A stretch of 64,000 bases of DNA from Mycobacterium mantenii (GTDB lineage Bacteria; Actinomycetota; Actinomycetes; Mycobacteriales; Mycobacteriaceae), in assembly GCF_010731775.1 (NCBI RefSeq), contig NZ_AP022590.1:310001-374000 (forward strand), given 5' to 3'. The position numbers and the translations under genes were made by a program. Positions within the stretch are counted from its first letter, which is position 1; each line of letters opens with the position of its first letter. Shown here piece by piece: positions 1 through 8,857 of this stretch. The notes under the pieces are model-generated. The model ran no database searches. It was not told the origin of the DNA and saw only the letters and a program-made list of their open reading frames with translations.

Positions 1-73
1 GGGCGGCGGCGATGGCCGCAGCGACAGCACCGGCAACAACCAGCGGTTTCATGAGTGTCAATTTCGATAACAT
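1..73 (-). CDS. Secreted/lipid-anchored protein, N-terminus only (cut by window edge)
   Basis: Reading leftward from an ATG at 73 (second in-frame ATG at 52) gives a short basic start followed by a hydrophobic Ala/Val run (MKPLVVAGAVAAAIAAA), which looks like a signal peptide. The rest lies outside the window. A GGAGG-like site sits at 89-93 on the minus strand, rather far from the ATG at 73. The gene would be divergent from the SDR gene at 186. Nothing can be said about function. The call rests only on the signal-peptide-like start, so it is tentative. Confidence 0.35.
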   Translation of the reverse strand, partial: MLSKLTLMKPLVVAGAVAAAIAAA

Positions 74-185
74 GCGCGTGGCATACCACCTCCACATGTG
101 TCCAAAACATCGCGAATAAAATTCGACAGCAAACGAAGTCTCCGCTGCCCGCGGTGGCTCTCACCGCGACGGAAGGCCCGCATCC

Positions 186-968
186 ATGACCTCACAAGAT
201 CTGACCGGCCGCACCGCGATCATCATCGGTGCATCGCGTGGAATCGGGCTTGCGATCGCCCAGCAGCTGGCGGCCGCCGGGGCCAATGTGGTGCTCACCG
301 CGCGTAAGCAGGAGGCAGCCGACGAGGCCGCCGCCCAGGTGGGAAAGCAGGCCCTCGGTGTCGGTGCCCACGCGGTCGACGAGGACGCGGCGCGGCGCTG
401 CATCGAGCTCACGCTGGAGCGATTCGGCGGCATCGACATCCTGGTCAACAATGCCGGAACCAACCCGGCCTACGGACAGCTGATCGACCAGGATCACGCG
501 CGGTTCACCAAGATCTTCGACGTCAACCTGTGGGCTCCGCTGCTGTGGACCTCGCTCGTCGTCAAGTCCTGGATGGGTGAACACGGCGGGACGATCGTCA
601 ACACGGCTTCGATCGGCGGCATTCACCAATCGCCGGCGATGGGCATGTACAACGCCACCAAGGCCGCGCTGATCCACGTCACCAAGCAACTGGCACTGGA
701 ACTTTCGCCCCGCGTCAGGGTCAACGCGATATGCCCGGGTGTAGTACGCACCCGGCTGGCCGAGGCGCTATGGAAGGACCACGAGGACTCACTCGCGTCG
801 TCGATCGCGCTCGGGCGCATCGGGGAGCCGATCGACGTGGCCGCGGCGGTCGCCTTTTTGGTGTCCGACGCGGCCAGCTGGATCACTGGCGAGACCATGG
901 TGATCGACGGTGGATTGCTGCTCGGCGCCGCACAGGGATTCCAGTCCGCGCCGGGCGGCGGGCAATGA
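186..968 (+). CDS. SDR-family oxidoreductase (Rv2766c-like)
   Basis: A 260-residue classical short-chain dehydrogenase/reductase. The nucleotide-binding motif GASRGIG is at residues 15-21, NNAG at 88-91, and the catalytic tetrad is visible as N114, S142, Y155 and K159 (YNATK). The C-terminal stretch ending in a VIDGG motif is typical of FabG-like 3-oxoacyl reductases. The substrate cannot be read from sequence. Its stop overlaps the start of the following acyl-CoA dehydrogenase (ATGA), and a second acyl-CoA dehydrogenase follows with the same overlap. This suggests it oxidises or reduces a beta-hydroxyacyl/ketoacyl intermediate of a fatty acid or side-chain degradation operon; that role is inferred from context. 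Confidence 0.85.
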   Translation: MTSQDLTGRTAIIIGASRGIGLAIAQQLAAAGANVVLTARKQEAADEAAAQVGKQALGVGAHAVDEDAARRCIELTLERFGGIDILVNNAGTNPAYGQLIDQDHARFTKIFDVNLWAPLLWTSLVVKSWMGEHGGTIVNTASIGGIHQSPAMGMYNATKAALIHVTKQLALELSPRVRVNAICPGVVRTRLAEALWKDHEDSLASSIALGRIGEPIDVAAAVAFLVSDAASWITGETMVIDGGLLLGAAQGFQSAPGGGQ

Positions 969-2155
969 CCGCCGTTGACACCGCCGACCTGGACGCGCGG
1001 GTGCAGGCACTGCTCGACGAGCACGATCCGGCGACCAGCAGCCCGCGGGATTTCCTTGGCGCGCAATACGATGCGGGCCTGGCCTGGGTGCATCTGCCGC
1101 GCGGTTTCGGCGGACTGGATCTGCCGCGCACCGCGCAGGAGCGCGTCGACGCAAAGCTGGCCGCCGCCGGTGCGCCGGTGGGAGGCACGCCGAAGAACTA
1201 CATCGGCATGGGCATGGCGGCGCCGACGATCGCGGCGTTCGGCACCGACGAGCAGAAGCGAAAGTTCCTGCGCCCGTTGTTCACCGGCGAGCAGATCTAC
1301 TGTCAGCTGTTCAGCGAACCCGGCGCGGGATCGGACCTGGCCGGGGTGGCCACGCGGGCGGTCCGCGACGGCGACGATTGGATCGTCAACGGGCAAAAGG
1401 TGTGGACGTCGCAGGCGCAGCACGCGCAGATGGCCATCCTGGTCGCGCGGACCGATCCGACGGTGCCCAAACACTATGGTCTGACTTATTTTCTGTGCGA
1501 CATGACGCAACCCGGTGTCGAGATCCGGCCGTTGCGCCAGATCACCGGCGAGGCGGAATTCAACGAGGTGTTCCTCACCGACGTCTGGGTGCCCGATGCG
1601 AATCGGCTCGGCCCGGAGGGTGGCGGCTGGCGCGTCGCGACCACCACCCTCAACAACGAGCGGGTCGCGATCGGTTCCCGCGCGGGTGCGCCGCGGGAAG
1701 GTGGTCACATCGGCAAGGTCGCCGACGCCTGGCGCGACGACCCGGCGCTGCGCAACCCTGCGATGCACGACCAGCTGATGCGGCTGTGGGTGGAGGCGGA
1801 GGTCCTTCGGCTCGCCGGCGAACGGCTGCGGCAACAGGCCGCCACCGGTCAGCCCGGCCCCGAGGGTGCCGGCATGAAGGTGGCGTTCGCCAAGCTGGCA
1901 CAAGCGATTTCGGGCTTCGAGATCGAGCTGCACGGCGAAGCGGGGCTGCTCTACGACGACTGGACCATGCGCAGGCCCGAGACGGTCGACCTGGTCGGTC
2001 GCGAGCCGGGCTACCGCTACCTGCGGGCGCGCGGCAACTCGATCGAGGGCGGCACGTCGGAGATCCTGCGCAACACCATCGCCGAGCGGATCCTCGGCCT
2101 GCCCGGCGAACATCGCGTCGACAAGGACGTCGCCTGGAAGGACCTGCCCCGATGA
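965..2155 (+). CDS. Acyl-CoA dehydrogenase, first of a co-translated pair
   Basis: A 396-residue FAD-dependent acyl-CoA dehydrogenase. The start was set at 965 because this ATG overlaps the SDR stop (ATGA) and gives a normal family length; an upstream in-frame extension to 731 is only a shadow inside the SDR gene. The middle region carries the family signature QLFSEPGAGSDLAG and the substrate/flavin loop with WTSQAQ. The C-terminus has the GGTSEILRN segment that many acyl-CoA dehydrogenases use around the adenine of FAD. It overlaps the next acyl-CoA dehydrogenase by 4 bases. Mycobacterial acyl-CoA dehydrogenases encoded as such pairs often form alpha2beta2 heterotetramers acting on bulky substrates. 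Confidence 0.88.
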   Translation: MTAVDTADLDARVQALLDEHDPATSSPRDFLGAQYDAGLAWVHLPRGFGGLDLPRTAQERVDAKLAAAGAPVGGTPKNYIGMGMAAPTIAAFGTDEQKRKFLRPLFTGEQIYCQLFSEPGAGSDLAGVATRAVRDGDDWIVNGQKVWTSQAQHAQMAILVARTDPTVPKHYGLTYFLCDMTQPGVEIRPLRQITGEAEFNEVFLTDVWVPDANRLGPEGGGWRVATTTLNNERVAIGSRAGAPREGGHIGKVADAWRDDPALRNPAMHDQLMRLWVEAEVLRLAGERLRQQAATGQPGPEGAGMKVAFAKLAQAISGFEIELHGEAGLLYDDWTMRRPETVDLVGREPGYRYLRARGNSIEGGTSEILRNTIAERILGLPGEHRVDKDVAWKDLPR

Positions 2156-3255
2156 GCGCGCACACCGCCGACCTGCTGTACTCCGACACCGAAGAGGCAC
2201 TGCGGGCCGGCGTCCGTCAGCTGTTCGCCGAGCGGTGCCCGCCCGAATCGGTGGCCCGCGTCTATGACCCTGAACCACAGAACTTTTCGGGTGTGTGGCG
2301 CACACTGGCCGCCGAGCTGGGCGTCGCCGGCCTGCTGGTTCCGGAGTCGCTCGGCGGCGCCGGCGCGAGCGCGCGCGAGGCCGCCGTGGTCATGGAGGAG
2401 ATCGGCCGGGCCGTGGCACCGGTGCCGTTTTTGTCCAGCGCGGTCCTCGCCACGATCGCACTGTCGCGGGCCGGGGACACCGAGACCGTGTCGGCGCTGG
2501 CCCAGGGCGAACTGACGGCGGCGTTGGTGGTGCCGCTGTCGAGCGCGCCGGGCGATCCGATCACAGTCGTCGGCGGCGACGCCGACGGACTGAGCGGGAC
2601 CGTCACCAGCGTGGCCGGTGCCGACGTTGCCGACGTGCTGGTGGTCCCGGTCGCCGGCCCGGACGGGCTCGAGTTGCATACCGTAGCCCGCGATGCGGCG
2701 GGCGTGCGGATTTCACCGTTGCTCGCGCTCGATATGACCAGAACCCTTGCTGCCGTGTCGTTTTCGGGAACGCCGTCATCGCGAGCCGGGGCGGGCGACC
2801 AGTCGGTCACCGAAGCCATCCGGACCGGGGCGGCCCTGCTCGCCGCCGAGCAACTCGGGGTCGCCCAATGGTGCTTCGAGACCACGCTGCAGTACACCAG
2901 GGAACGCAGGCAGTTCGGCCGCACCATCGGCTCCTACCAGGCGATCAAGCACCGGTTGGCGGATCTGTGGTTCGAGGTCGGTGCCGCGACGGCCGCGGCC
3001 CGTTATGCCGCCGACACCTGCGCCCGGGGCGGGGAAGACGCGGACGCCGCGGCGGCCATCGCCCAGGCCTACTGCAGCGATGTCGCCGTGCATGCCGCCG
3101 AGGAGTGCGTACAGCTGCACGGCGGCATCGGCATGACCTGGGAATATCCCGCGCACCTGTACCTCAAGCGGGCCAAGAGCGACCAGTTGGCATTCGGCAC
3201 CGCCTACCGGCACCGCGCCCGCCTGGCCGAATTGGTGGACCTGCCGGCGTTTTGA
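2152..3255 (+). CDS. Acyl-CoA dehydrogenase, second subunit
   Basis: A 367-residue acyl-CoA dehydrogenase-family protein. The start ATG at 2152 overlaps the preceding stop, so the two are probably translationally coupled. The C-terminal half has the QFGRTIGSYQAIKHRLADL and LHGGIGMTWEYP segments of the family. It ends shortly afterwards without the GTSEI motif found at the end of its neighbour, which fits the complementary partner of a heteromeric alpha2beta2 enzyme. Weakly conserved N-terminal region (residues 110-210, Ala/Val-rich). The exact substrate is unknown. The operon with SDR and first subunit ends here; 159 bases without a gene follow. Confidence 0.85.
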   Translation: MSAHTADLLYSDTEEALRAGVRQLFAERCPPESVARVYDPEPQNFSGVWRTLAAELGVAGLLVPESLGGAGASAREAAVVMEEIGRAVAPVPFLSSAVLATIALSRAGDTETVSALAQGELTAALVVPLSSAPGDPITVVGGDADGLSGTVTSVAGADVADVLVVPVAGPDGLELHTVARDAAGVRISPLLALDMTRTLAAVSFSGTPSSRAGAGDQSVTEAIRTGAALLAAEQLGVAQWCFETTLQYTRERRQFGRTIGSYQAIKHRLADLWFEVGAATAAARYAADTCARGGEDADAAAAIAQAYCSDVAVHAAEECVQLHGGIGMTWEYPAHLYLKRAKSDQLAFGTAYRHRARLAELVDLPAF

Positions 3256-3414
3256 CGCTCGGCGGCGCGCGCGATCACATCCTTTCGCTCGCGGTGATTT
3301 TTTACGCGTGCGCTGGCGAAAGTCGGCCGGGGCGCCCGAATCTCGCCGCGAGCTTCGCTGCAAGGCGCTCCGCCGGCGATAAGGTTTGCCGACCGGGCAG
3401 GTGGGGAGCGGCGA

Positions 3415-4629
3415 ATGCGAGTGTTGCTGTCGGCGTACGACTCGCGCGGAGGCGTCGAGCCGCTGGCGGCGCTCGCGGTGCAGTTGCGGACACTCGGCAT
3501 CGACGCACGGGTGAGCGCGCCGCCGGATGCCGAATTCGTTGAGCTGCTGGCCGGTGTCGGCGTGCAGATGCTGCCTTTCGGCGACTCACTGCGCGCGATG
3601 AAGACCGGGGCGACGCCCTCGGAGGAGGTCTTGCGCCGGCACCTGGACGGGTTGATCGCGGCCCAATTCGACACCGTGGCCGCCGCGGCACAGGGCTGCG
3701 ATGCGTTGGTGGTGGCCGGCTTTCCGCCGGCCGCGGCCGCCGCCCGGTCGGCATCGGAAAGCCTGGGGATCCCGTACGTCTACGCGAGTTACCAGCCCAC
3801 CATCCTGCCGTCGCCGCACCACCCGCCGCCGGCGTACGCGAACGGGCCGTTCGCTTTGGGCACGGTCGACAACCGGGTGCTGTGGCAACTCGATGGCCGC
3901 CACATGCAGGAGCTGTTCGGCGAGACGCTCAACGGTCACCGGGCGTCCCTCGGCCTGCCGCCGTTGGACAACCTGCGCGACTACGCGCTGACCGACTGCC
4001 CGTGGCTGGCGACGGATCCGATCCTGGACCCGTGGCGGCCCGGCGACCTCGACGTGGTCCAGACGGGCGCCTGGCTGCGGCGCGACGAACGCCCGCTGCC
4101 GGCCGAGTTGGTGACATTCCTCGAGGCCGGCGCACCGCCGGTCTACGTGGGTTTCGGCAGCATGCCCATGCGCGCCTCAGCGGACGTCGCCCGGACGGCC
4201 ATCGAGGCGGTCCGCGCCCAGGGCCGCCGCGTCCTGGTGTCGCGCGGCTGGGCAGGGCTGGCCCCGATCGACGACCGGGACGACTGCTTCGCCGTCGGCG
4301 ACGTCAACCACCAGGCGCTGTTCGGGCGGGTCGCCGCCGTCGTGCACCACGGTGGGGCGGGCACCACGACGGCCGCCGCCCGGGCCGGCGCGCCGCAGGT
4401 GGTGGTGCCCCAGGGCGCCGACCAGCCGTACTGGGCGGGCCGGGTGAGAGACCTGGGCATCGGCGCCGCCCACGACGGTCCCGCCCCGAGCACCGAGTCG
4501 CTCTCGGCGGCGCTCAAGGCGGCGCTGACCGAACCGGCCCGCGCGCGTGCGAGCGCGGTGGCCGCCACCATCCGCGCCGACGGCGCCGCGGTGGCGGCGA
4601 AGCTGCTGGTGAACGCGCTATCGCGGTAG
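3415..4629 (+). CDS. GT1-family glycosyltransferase
   Basis: A 404-residue glycosyltransferase of the UDP-glucuronosyl/GT1 type. The N-terminal MRVLLSAYDSRGG strand-loop and the C-terminal donor-binding motif HHGGAGTTTAAARAGAPQ (about residues 313-330), followed by VVVPQGADQPYW, are characteristic. Homologues in mycobacteria glycosylate lipids such as glycopeptidolipids, or small hydrophobic compounds, but no substrate can be assigned here. No other lipid-biosynthesis gene is adjacent. Its end overlaps the convergent dienelactone hydrolase gene by 12 bases. A distant paralogue lies at 23563. Confidence 0.85.
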   Translation: MRVLLSAYDSRGGVEPLAALAVQLRTLGIDARVSAPPDAEFVELLAGVGVQMLPFGDSLRAMKTGATPSEEVLRRHLDGLIAAQFDTVAAAAQGCDALVVAGFPPAAAAARSASESLGIPYVYASYQPTILPSPHHPPPAYANGPFALGTVDNRVLWQLDGRHMQELFGETLNGHRASLGLPPLDNLRDYALTDCPWLATDPILDPWRPGDLDVVQTGAWLRRDERPLPAELVTFLEAGAPPVYVGFGSMPMRASADVARTAIEAVRAQGRRVLVSRGWAGLAPIDDRDDCFAVGDVNHQALFGRVAAVVHHGGAGTTTAAARAGAPQVVVPQGADQPYWAGRVRDLGIGAAHDGPAPSTESLSAALKAALTEPARARASAVAATIRADGAAVAAKLLVNALSR

Positions 4630-5367
4630 CGCTGCGGCGAACACCGCCGTCATCGCGTCCCAATGCCGCTCGGCCGCGGCGGCGTCGTAGGGCGCGTTGT
4701 CCGGAACCGCGAATCCGTGGCCGGCCGAATACCACTCGATGGTGTGCTGCACGCCGGCCGCCGTCAGCGCCTTCTCGAGCTGTTCTGCGTGATCGGCGGT
4801 GAACGACGCGTCGTTCTGGGCGCCGCCGATGTACACCGTGGCGCGGATCCGGTCGGCCAGCAGGTGCGGGCTGTCTTCGGTGTCGGTCACCAGGCCGCCG
4901 CCGTGGAACGACGCCGCGGCCGCCACCCGGTCGGGCACCCGGCCGGCCACGATGAGCGCCGTCCGGCCGCCCATGCAGTAGCCGCACACCCCGAATCGCT
5001 CGCCGACCACCTCGGGGCGGGCGGCCAGATAGTCGAAGAACGCGCTCGCGTCGGCGGCCATGCGGTCCGGGGTGACGCTGCCGATCATCGAGAACAGCCG
5101 GCCGCGCTCCTTTTTGTCGCCGAAGACGGTCGCCATGTCGAAGGGCGCCCAGTCGGCGGTGCGGTAGTAGACATCCGGCAGCAGCACGGCATAGCCGTAA
5201 CCGGCCAGCTTGGCCGCCATCTGCTGGAACGTGTCGCGCACGCCGCCGGCGTCGGGGTACATGACCACACCGGGCCACGGGACTTGGGATTCCGGGCCGT
5301 CGGGGGTGAACAGGTGCACCGTGCAGGTGCCATCGGGGGTGGTGACGACGTCGATGATGTTCGGCAT
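4618..5367 (-). CDS. Dienelactone hydrolase family protein (Rv2765-like)
   Basis: A 249-residue alpha/beta hydrolase of the dienelactone hydrolase family. The start at 5367 (MPNIIDVV) was preferred to an upstream ATG at 5406, which would add a non-conserved 13-residue tail. The cysteine nucleophile sits in GYCMGG (about residue 121), with an Asp in the AQNDASF segment and the catalytic His in GHGF. Such enzymes hydrolyse dienelactones or related esters in the cytosol. The true substrate is unknown. It is divergent from thyA, with a copy of the dispersed repeat between them. Confidence 0.85.
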   Translation of the reverse strand: MPNIIDVVTTPDGTCTVHLFTPDGPESQVPWPGVVMYPDAGGVRDTFQQMAAKLAGYGYAVLLPDVYYRTADWAPFDMATVFGDKKERGRLFSMIGSVTPDRMAADASAFFDYLAARPEVVGERFGVCGYCMGGRTALIVAGRVPDRVAAAASFHGGGLVTDTEDSPHLLADRIRATVYIGGAQNDASFTADHAEQLEKALTAAGVQHTIEWYSAGHGFAVPDNAPYDAAAAERHWDAMTAVFAAALPR

Positions 5368-5408
5368 GGCACCCGTTCTACTCCGCGCGCGGAGCCCCGA
5401 ATTCACCG

Positions 5409-5455
5409 GCGCCGACCCGCCGCGCCCGGCTACGCCGCGCTTGCTATCGACGCTA
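5409..5455 (-). repeat. Dispersed intergenic repeat, copy A (minus orientation)
   Basis: Read on the minus strand this segment starts TAGCGTCGATAGCAAGCGCG and ends GGCGGGTCGGC. It is a degenerate copy of the element repeated three times at 47574-47738 and present at 14757 and 19610. Unlike those copies it lies between two divergent genes (dienelactone hydrolase and thyA) rather than at a stop codon, just upstream of the thyA GTG. Confidence 0.6.
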
Positions 5456-5465
5456 AGCTGACCGC

Positions 5466-6266
5466 GTGCCGATCTCGACGCCCTACGAGGACTTGCTCCG
5501 CCTGGTGCTCGATCGGGGAACGGCGAAATCCGACCGCACCGGCACCGGGACCCGCAGCCTGTTCGGTCAGCAGCTGCGCTATGACCTGTCGGCCGGTTTC
5601 CCGCTGCTCACCACCAAGAAGGTGCACCTGAAGTCGGTGGTCTACGAATTGCTCTGGTTCCTGCGCGGCGATTCCAACGTCGCCTGGCTGCGCGAGCACG
5701 GCGTCACCATCTGGGATGAATGGGCAAGCAGCACAGGCGATCTCGGGCCAATCTACGGTGTGCAGTGGCGGTCCTGGCCCACGCCGTCGGGTGAGCACGT
5801 CGATCAGATCAGCGCGGCCCTGGACCTGCTGCGCACCGATCCGAACTCGCGGCGCATCATCGTCTCGGCCTGGAACGTCGGCGAAATCCCGCAGATGGCG
5901 CTGCCGCCCTGTCACGCGTTCTTCCAGTTCTACGTGGCCGACGGGCGGCTGAGTTGCCAGCTCTACCAGCGCAGCGCCGACCTGTTCCTGGGCGTGCCGT
6001 TCAACATCGCCAGCTACGCGCTTCTGACACACATGATGGCCGCCCAGTCCGGCCTCTCGGTCGGTGATTTCGTGTGGACCGGCGGGGACTGCCACATCTA
6101 CGACAACCATGTCGAACAGGTGCGGCTGCAGCTGAGCCGCGAGCCCCGGCCGTATCCGGAACTCGTTCTGGGAGCTAGGGATTCGATTTTCCATTACACT
6201 TACGACGACGTTGTCGTAAAGAATTACGACCCGCACCCGGCGATCAAAGCCCCCGTCGCGGTATGA
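5466..6266 (+). CDS. thyA: Thymidylate synthase ThyA
   Basis: Converts dUMP to dTMP with methylene-tetrahydrofolate as carbon donor and reductant, producing dihydrofolate. The 266-residue protein begins with GTG at 5466 ([11 protein letters not shown]). The active-site cysteine is C149 in [10 protein letters not shown]; the phosphate-binding [11 protein letters not shown] (24-34) and the nucleotide-binding [12 protein letters not shown] segment are intact. Its stop overlaps the start of dfrA (ATGA), which recycles the dihydrofolate it makes. The window also encodes the unrelated flavin-dependent ThyX at 11338, so dTMP synthesis is duplicated as in M. tuberculosis. Confidence 0.97.
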   Translation: MPISTPYEDLLRLVLDRGTAKSDRTGTGTRSLFGQQLRYDLSAGFPLLTTKKVHLKSVVYELLWFLRGDSNVAWLREHGVTIWDEWASSTGDLGPIYGVQWRSWPTPSGEHVDQISAALDLLRTDPNSRRIIVSAWNVGEIPQMALPPCHAFFQFYVADGRLSCQLYQRSADLFLGVPFNIASYALLTHMMAAQSGLSVGDFVWTGGDCHIYDNHVEQVRLQLSREPRPYPELVLGARDSIFHYTYDDVVVKNYDPHPAIKAPVAV

Positions 6267-6796
6267 CGCGTACGGCGGGCGTGGGCCTGGTGTGGGCCCA
6301 GTCGACCTCAGGCGTCATCGGGCGCGGTGGCGACATCCCCTGGAAGGTGCCGGAAGATCTGTCCCGGTTCAAAGAGGTGACCATGGGCCACCCGGTGATC
6401 ATGGGCCGGCGGACGTGGGATTCGTTACCGGCGAAGGTGCGGCCCTTGCCGGGCCGCCGCAACCTCGTCCTGTCCCGCGACGCCGGCTTCGTCGCCGAGG
6501 GGGCGCGGGTGGTCGGGTCCCTGGAGGACGCCCTCGCCGATGGCGCGGGCGGGCCCGAGGTCTGGGTCATCGGGGGCGAGCAGGTCTATTTGCTGGCGCT
6601 GCCGTACGCCACCCGCTGCGAGGTCACCGAGATCGAAATCGATTTGCGCCGCGATGACGACGACGCGCTGGCGCCGACGCTGGACGACACGTGGGTGGGT
6701 GAAACGGGGGAGTGGCTGGCCAGCCGCTCGGGCTTCCGGTATCGCTTCCACAGCTATCGCCGGGCGTCCGCGCTCCCGTTCGCGCCCTCCGCCTGA
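6263..6796 (+). CDS. dfrA: Dihydrofolate reductase
   Basis: Reduces dihydrofolate to tetrahydrofolate with NADPH. The 177-residue protein shows [21 protein letters not shown] (start of the fold), the acidic substrate-binding residue in EDLSRFK, the NADPH loop [10 protein letters not shown], and WVIGGEQVY near residue 100. It is translationally coupled to thyA by an ATGA overlap, the usual mycobacterial arrangement. The C-terminal tail after [10 protein letters not shown] is slightly longer than in M. tuberculosis. Confidence 0.96.
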   Translation: MTRTAGVGLVWAQSTSGVIGRGGDIPWKVPEDLSRFKEVTMGHPVIMGRRTWDSLPAKVRPLPGRRNLVLSRDAGFVAEGARVVGSLEDALADGAGGPEVWVIGGEQVYLLALPYATRCEVTEIEIDLRRDDDDALAPTLDDTWVGETGEWLASRSGFRYRFHSYRRASALPFAPSA

Positions 6797-6868
6797 CCTG
6801 ACATACTCGGACACGGGGGTCGGTCGCACAGGGCAACCAGGCGTTCGGAGAGATAGGGGGAATTGGCA

Positions 6869-7597
6869 GTGAATACCGAACCCGTGAAGACGTTCTCTCG
6901 AAAGTTCATGGGCTACGATGCGGCCGCAGTTGACGCCCACATCGAGATGCTGGCCACCAAGCAGCAGTTGCTGCTTGACGACGTGTCGAGCCTGCGGGCC
7001 CGGTTGCAGGAATCCGGCGATCAGACGGCCGCGCTGCGCAAGGAGGTGGCCGCGCTCACCGACACCTCGCCGTCGCCGCACGCCGTGCAGCAGCGGATGG
7101 CGAAGATGCTCAGCCGCGCGGTCGACGAGGTGGCCGAGATGCAGGCCGAGGCGCGGGCCGAAGCGGATGCGCTGATCGCGGCGGCCGAGGCCGAGGCCGA
7201 GGAAACCCAGCGGAAGCGCGAGCAGATGCTGTCAGACATGGCCGCGCAGCGGGAAGCCATGGAAGCCGAGTATCAGGAGACCAAGGAAAAGCTCGAGGCC
7301 GAGCTGGTCAGCCTGCGCGAAGACGCCCAGCAGGCGCGTGAGCGGCTGCTCGCCGAGGCGAAGGAGCGGGCCGACCGGGATCGTGACGAGGCCCGAAGGG
7401 CCGTGGACGAGGCGAGTCGGCAACGGATCCGGATTCTCGAGCAATTGATGGGCGTGTACCGCGACCTCGGCGACGTTCCGAAAGCTCTCGAGGCGGCCTA
7501 CGAGGAACAAACGAATGCGCCCGAGACCGATTCCGTGGCGCGGTTGGACGAGAAAGCGCGGCTGGACGAGAAAGTCAGCGCCGGTTCAGCGTCGTAG
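6869..7597 (+). CDS. DivIVA-like coiled-coil protein
   Basis: The N-terminus (FSRKFMGYDAAAVDAHIEML) resembles the DivIVA/GpsB lipid-binding motif (F..GYD...VD). From about residue 25 to 200 the protein is an almost continuous coiled coil rich in Ala, Glu, Arg and Gln. The tail has a short internal duplication (RLDEKARLDEK). I placed the start at GTG 6869: the purine-rich site AGGGGG at 6855-6860 is 8 bases upstream, whereas an in-frame TTG at 6863 would leave only 2. DivIVA proteins organise polar growth or septation, but this one is shorter than Wag31 and its role is unknown. It stands alone between dfrA and an AlkX-like gene. Confidence 0.7.
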   Translation: MNTEPVKTFSRKFMGYDAAAVDAHIEMLATKQQLLLDDVSSLRARLQESGDQTAALRKEVAALTDTSPSPHAVQQRMAKMLSRAVDEVAEMQAEARAEADALIAAAEAEAEETQRKREQMLSDMAAQREAMEAEYQETKEKLEAELVSLREDAQQARERLLAEAKERADRDRDEARRAVDEASRQRIRILEQLMGVYRDLGDVPKALEAAYEEQTNAPETDSVARLDEKARLDEKVSAGSAS

Positions 7598-7633
7598 CGC
7601 AGCACGTCGGACCCGGCCGGTATTCTCAGCGCC

Positions 7634-8857
7634 GTGTCGACCCGCAGGCTATCGGCCGCCCAAGCCCGGCGGATAGCCGTTGCGGCCCAAGGTTTTAGCG
7701 AGGCCCGGCCCGGTGGCCAGATCACCCGGGCCCACCTGAAGCGACTGATCTCCAGGATCCAAGTGCTGCAACTGGATTCGGTCTCGGTGGCGGTGCGCGC
7801 GCACTACGCTCCGGTATTCAGCCGGCTCGGCCCGTATGAGCGTGACGTGCTCGACCGCGCCGCCTGGGGCCCGCGCTCGTCGCGGCTGCTGGCCGAATAC
7901 TGGGCGCACGAGGCCGCGCTGATGGCCGTCGAGGACTGGCCGCTATTGCGCTGGCGGATGCGCCAGTACCGGCACGGCCGATGGGGCACCCACATCGTCA
8001 AGGCAAACCCGGAACTTGCCGACAAGATCGTCGCCGCCGTCGCCGAGCTCGGGCCCAGCACCGCCGGACAGATCGAGGCCCATCTCGAGGCCGAACCGCG
8101 CGGGCCCCGAGGGAGCTGGTGGGGCACCCGCAGCGACACCAAGTGGGTGGCCGAGGCGCTGTTCTCGTCAGGGGTCTTCACCACGGCCACCCGGGTCGGC
8201 TTCGCTCGTCACTACGACCTGGTGGAGCGGGTACTGCCGGCCGGCGTGCTGGCCCGCGAGGTCGACGACGACGAGGCGATCCGCGAACTGGTGCTGCGGG
8301 CCGCCACCGCGCTGGGCGTGGGCACCGAGGCCGACCTCCGCGACTACTTCCGGCTGTCGGCCCAGCAGGCCAAGCCCGCGATCGCCGCGCTGGTCGCCGC
8401 CGGTGACATTGAGCCAGTCGACGTCGACGGCTGGTCGGCACCGGCCTATCTGCGGGCGGGCCGCACGGTCCCCCGCGCGGACCGCGGCACCGCGCTGCTG
8501 TGTCCGTTCGACCCGCTGATCTTCTTCCGGCCGCGCGTCGAGCGCCTATTCGAATTCCATTACCGCATAGAGATTTACACCCCGGCCGCCCAGCGCCGCT
8601 ACGGCTACTACGTGTGGCCGCTGCTCATGGACGGGCGGCTGGTGGCGCGGGTCGACCTCAAGGCCGACCGGGCCGTCAACTCGCTGCGGGTCCTCGGTGC
8701 GTTCGGCGAGCCCGATGTGCCCAAGGCCCGCGTCGCCGCGGCGCTGGCCGGCGAACTGGCATCCATGGCGTCCTGGCTGGGACTGGGTGGATTCAGCGTC
8801 GCCGGGCGCGGTGATCTGTCCGGCGAGTTACGCGCGGCGGCCAAGCGGGTCAGCTGA
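7634..8857 (+). CDS. AlkX/YcaQ-type DNA glycosylase homologue (HTH_42 family)
   Basis: A 407-residue member of the winged-helix HTH_42 family, which contains bacterial glycosylases that unhook DNA interstrand crosslinks. The family's catalytic Q-x-Q/Q-x-D motif is visible as Q46-L47-D48 in VLQLDSVSV; the Asp form is the E. coli YcaQ (AlkX) type rather than the self-resistance AlkZ type. Other family hallmarks include LLAEYWAHEAALM (about 95) and the C-terminal LCPFDPLIFFRPRVERLF. The gene ends one base into the ATG of hsdM (TGATG). Activity on crosslinks is inferred from the family, not shown. Confidence 0.75.
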   Translation: MSTRRLSAAQARRIAVAAQGFSEARPGGQITRAHLKRLISRIQVLQLDSVSVAVRAHYAPVFSRLGPYERDVLDRAAWGPRSSRLLAEYWAHEAALMAVEDWPLLRWRMRQYRHGRWGTHIVKANPELADKIVAAVAELGPSTAGQIEAHLEAEPRGPRGSWWGTRSDTKWVAEALFSSGVFTTATRVGFARHYDLVERVLPAGVLAREVDDDEAIRELVLRAATALGVGTEADLRDYFRLSAQQAKPAIAALVAAGDIEPVDVDGWSAPAYLRAGRTVPRADRGTALLCPFDPLIFFRPRVERLFEFHYRIEIYTPAAQRRYGYYVWPLLMDGRLVARVDLKADRAVNSLRVLGAFGEPDVPKARVAAALAGELASMASWLGLGGFSVAGRGDLSGELRAAAKRVS

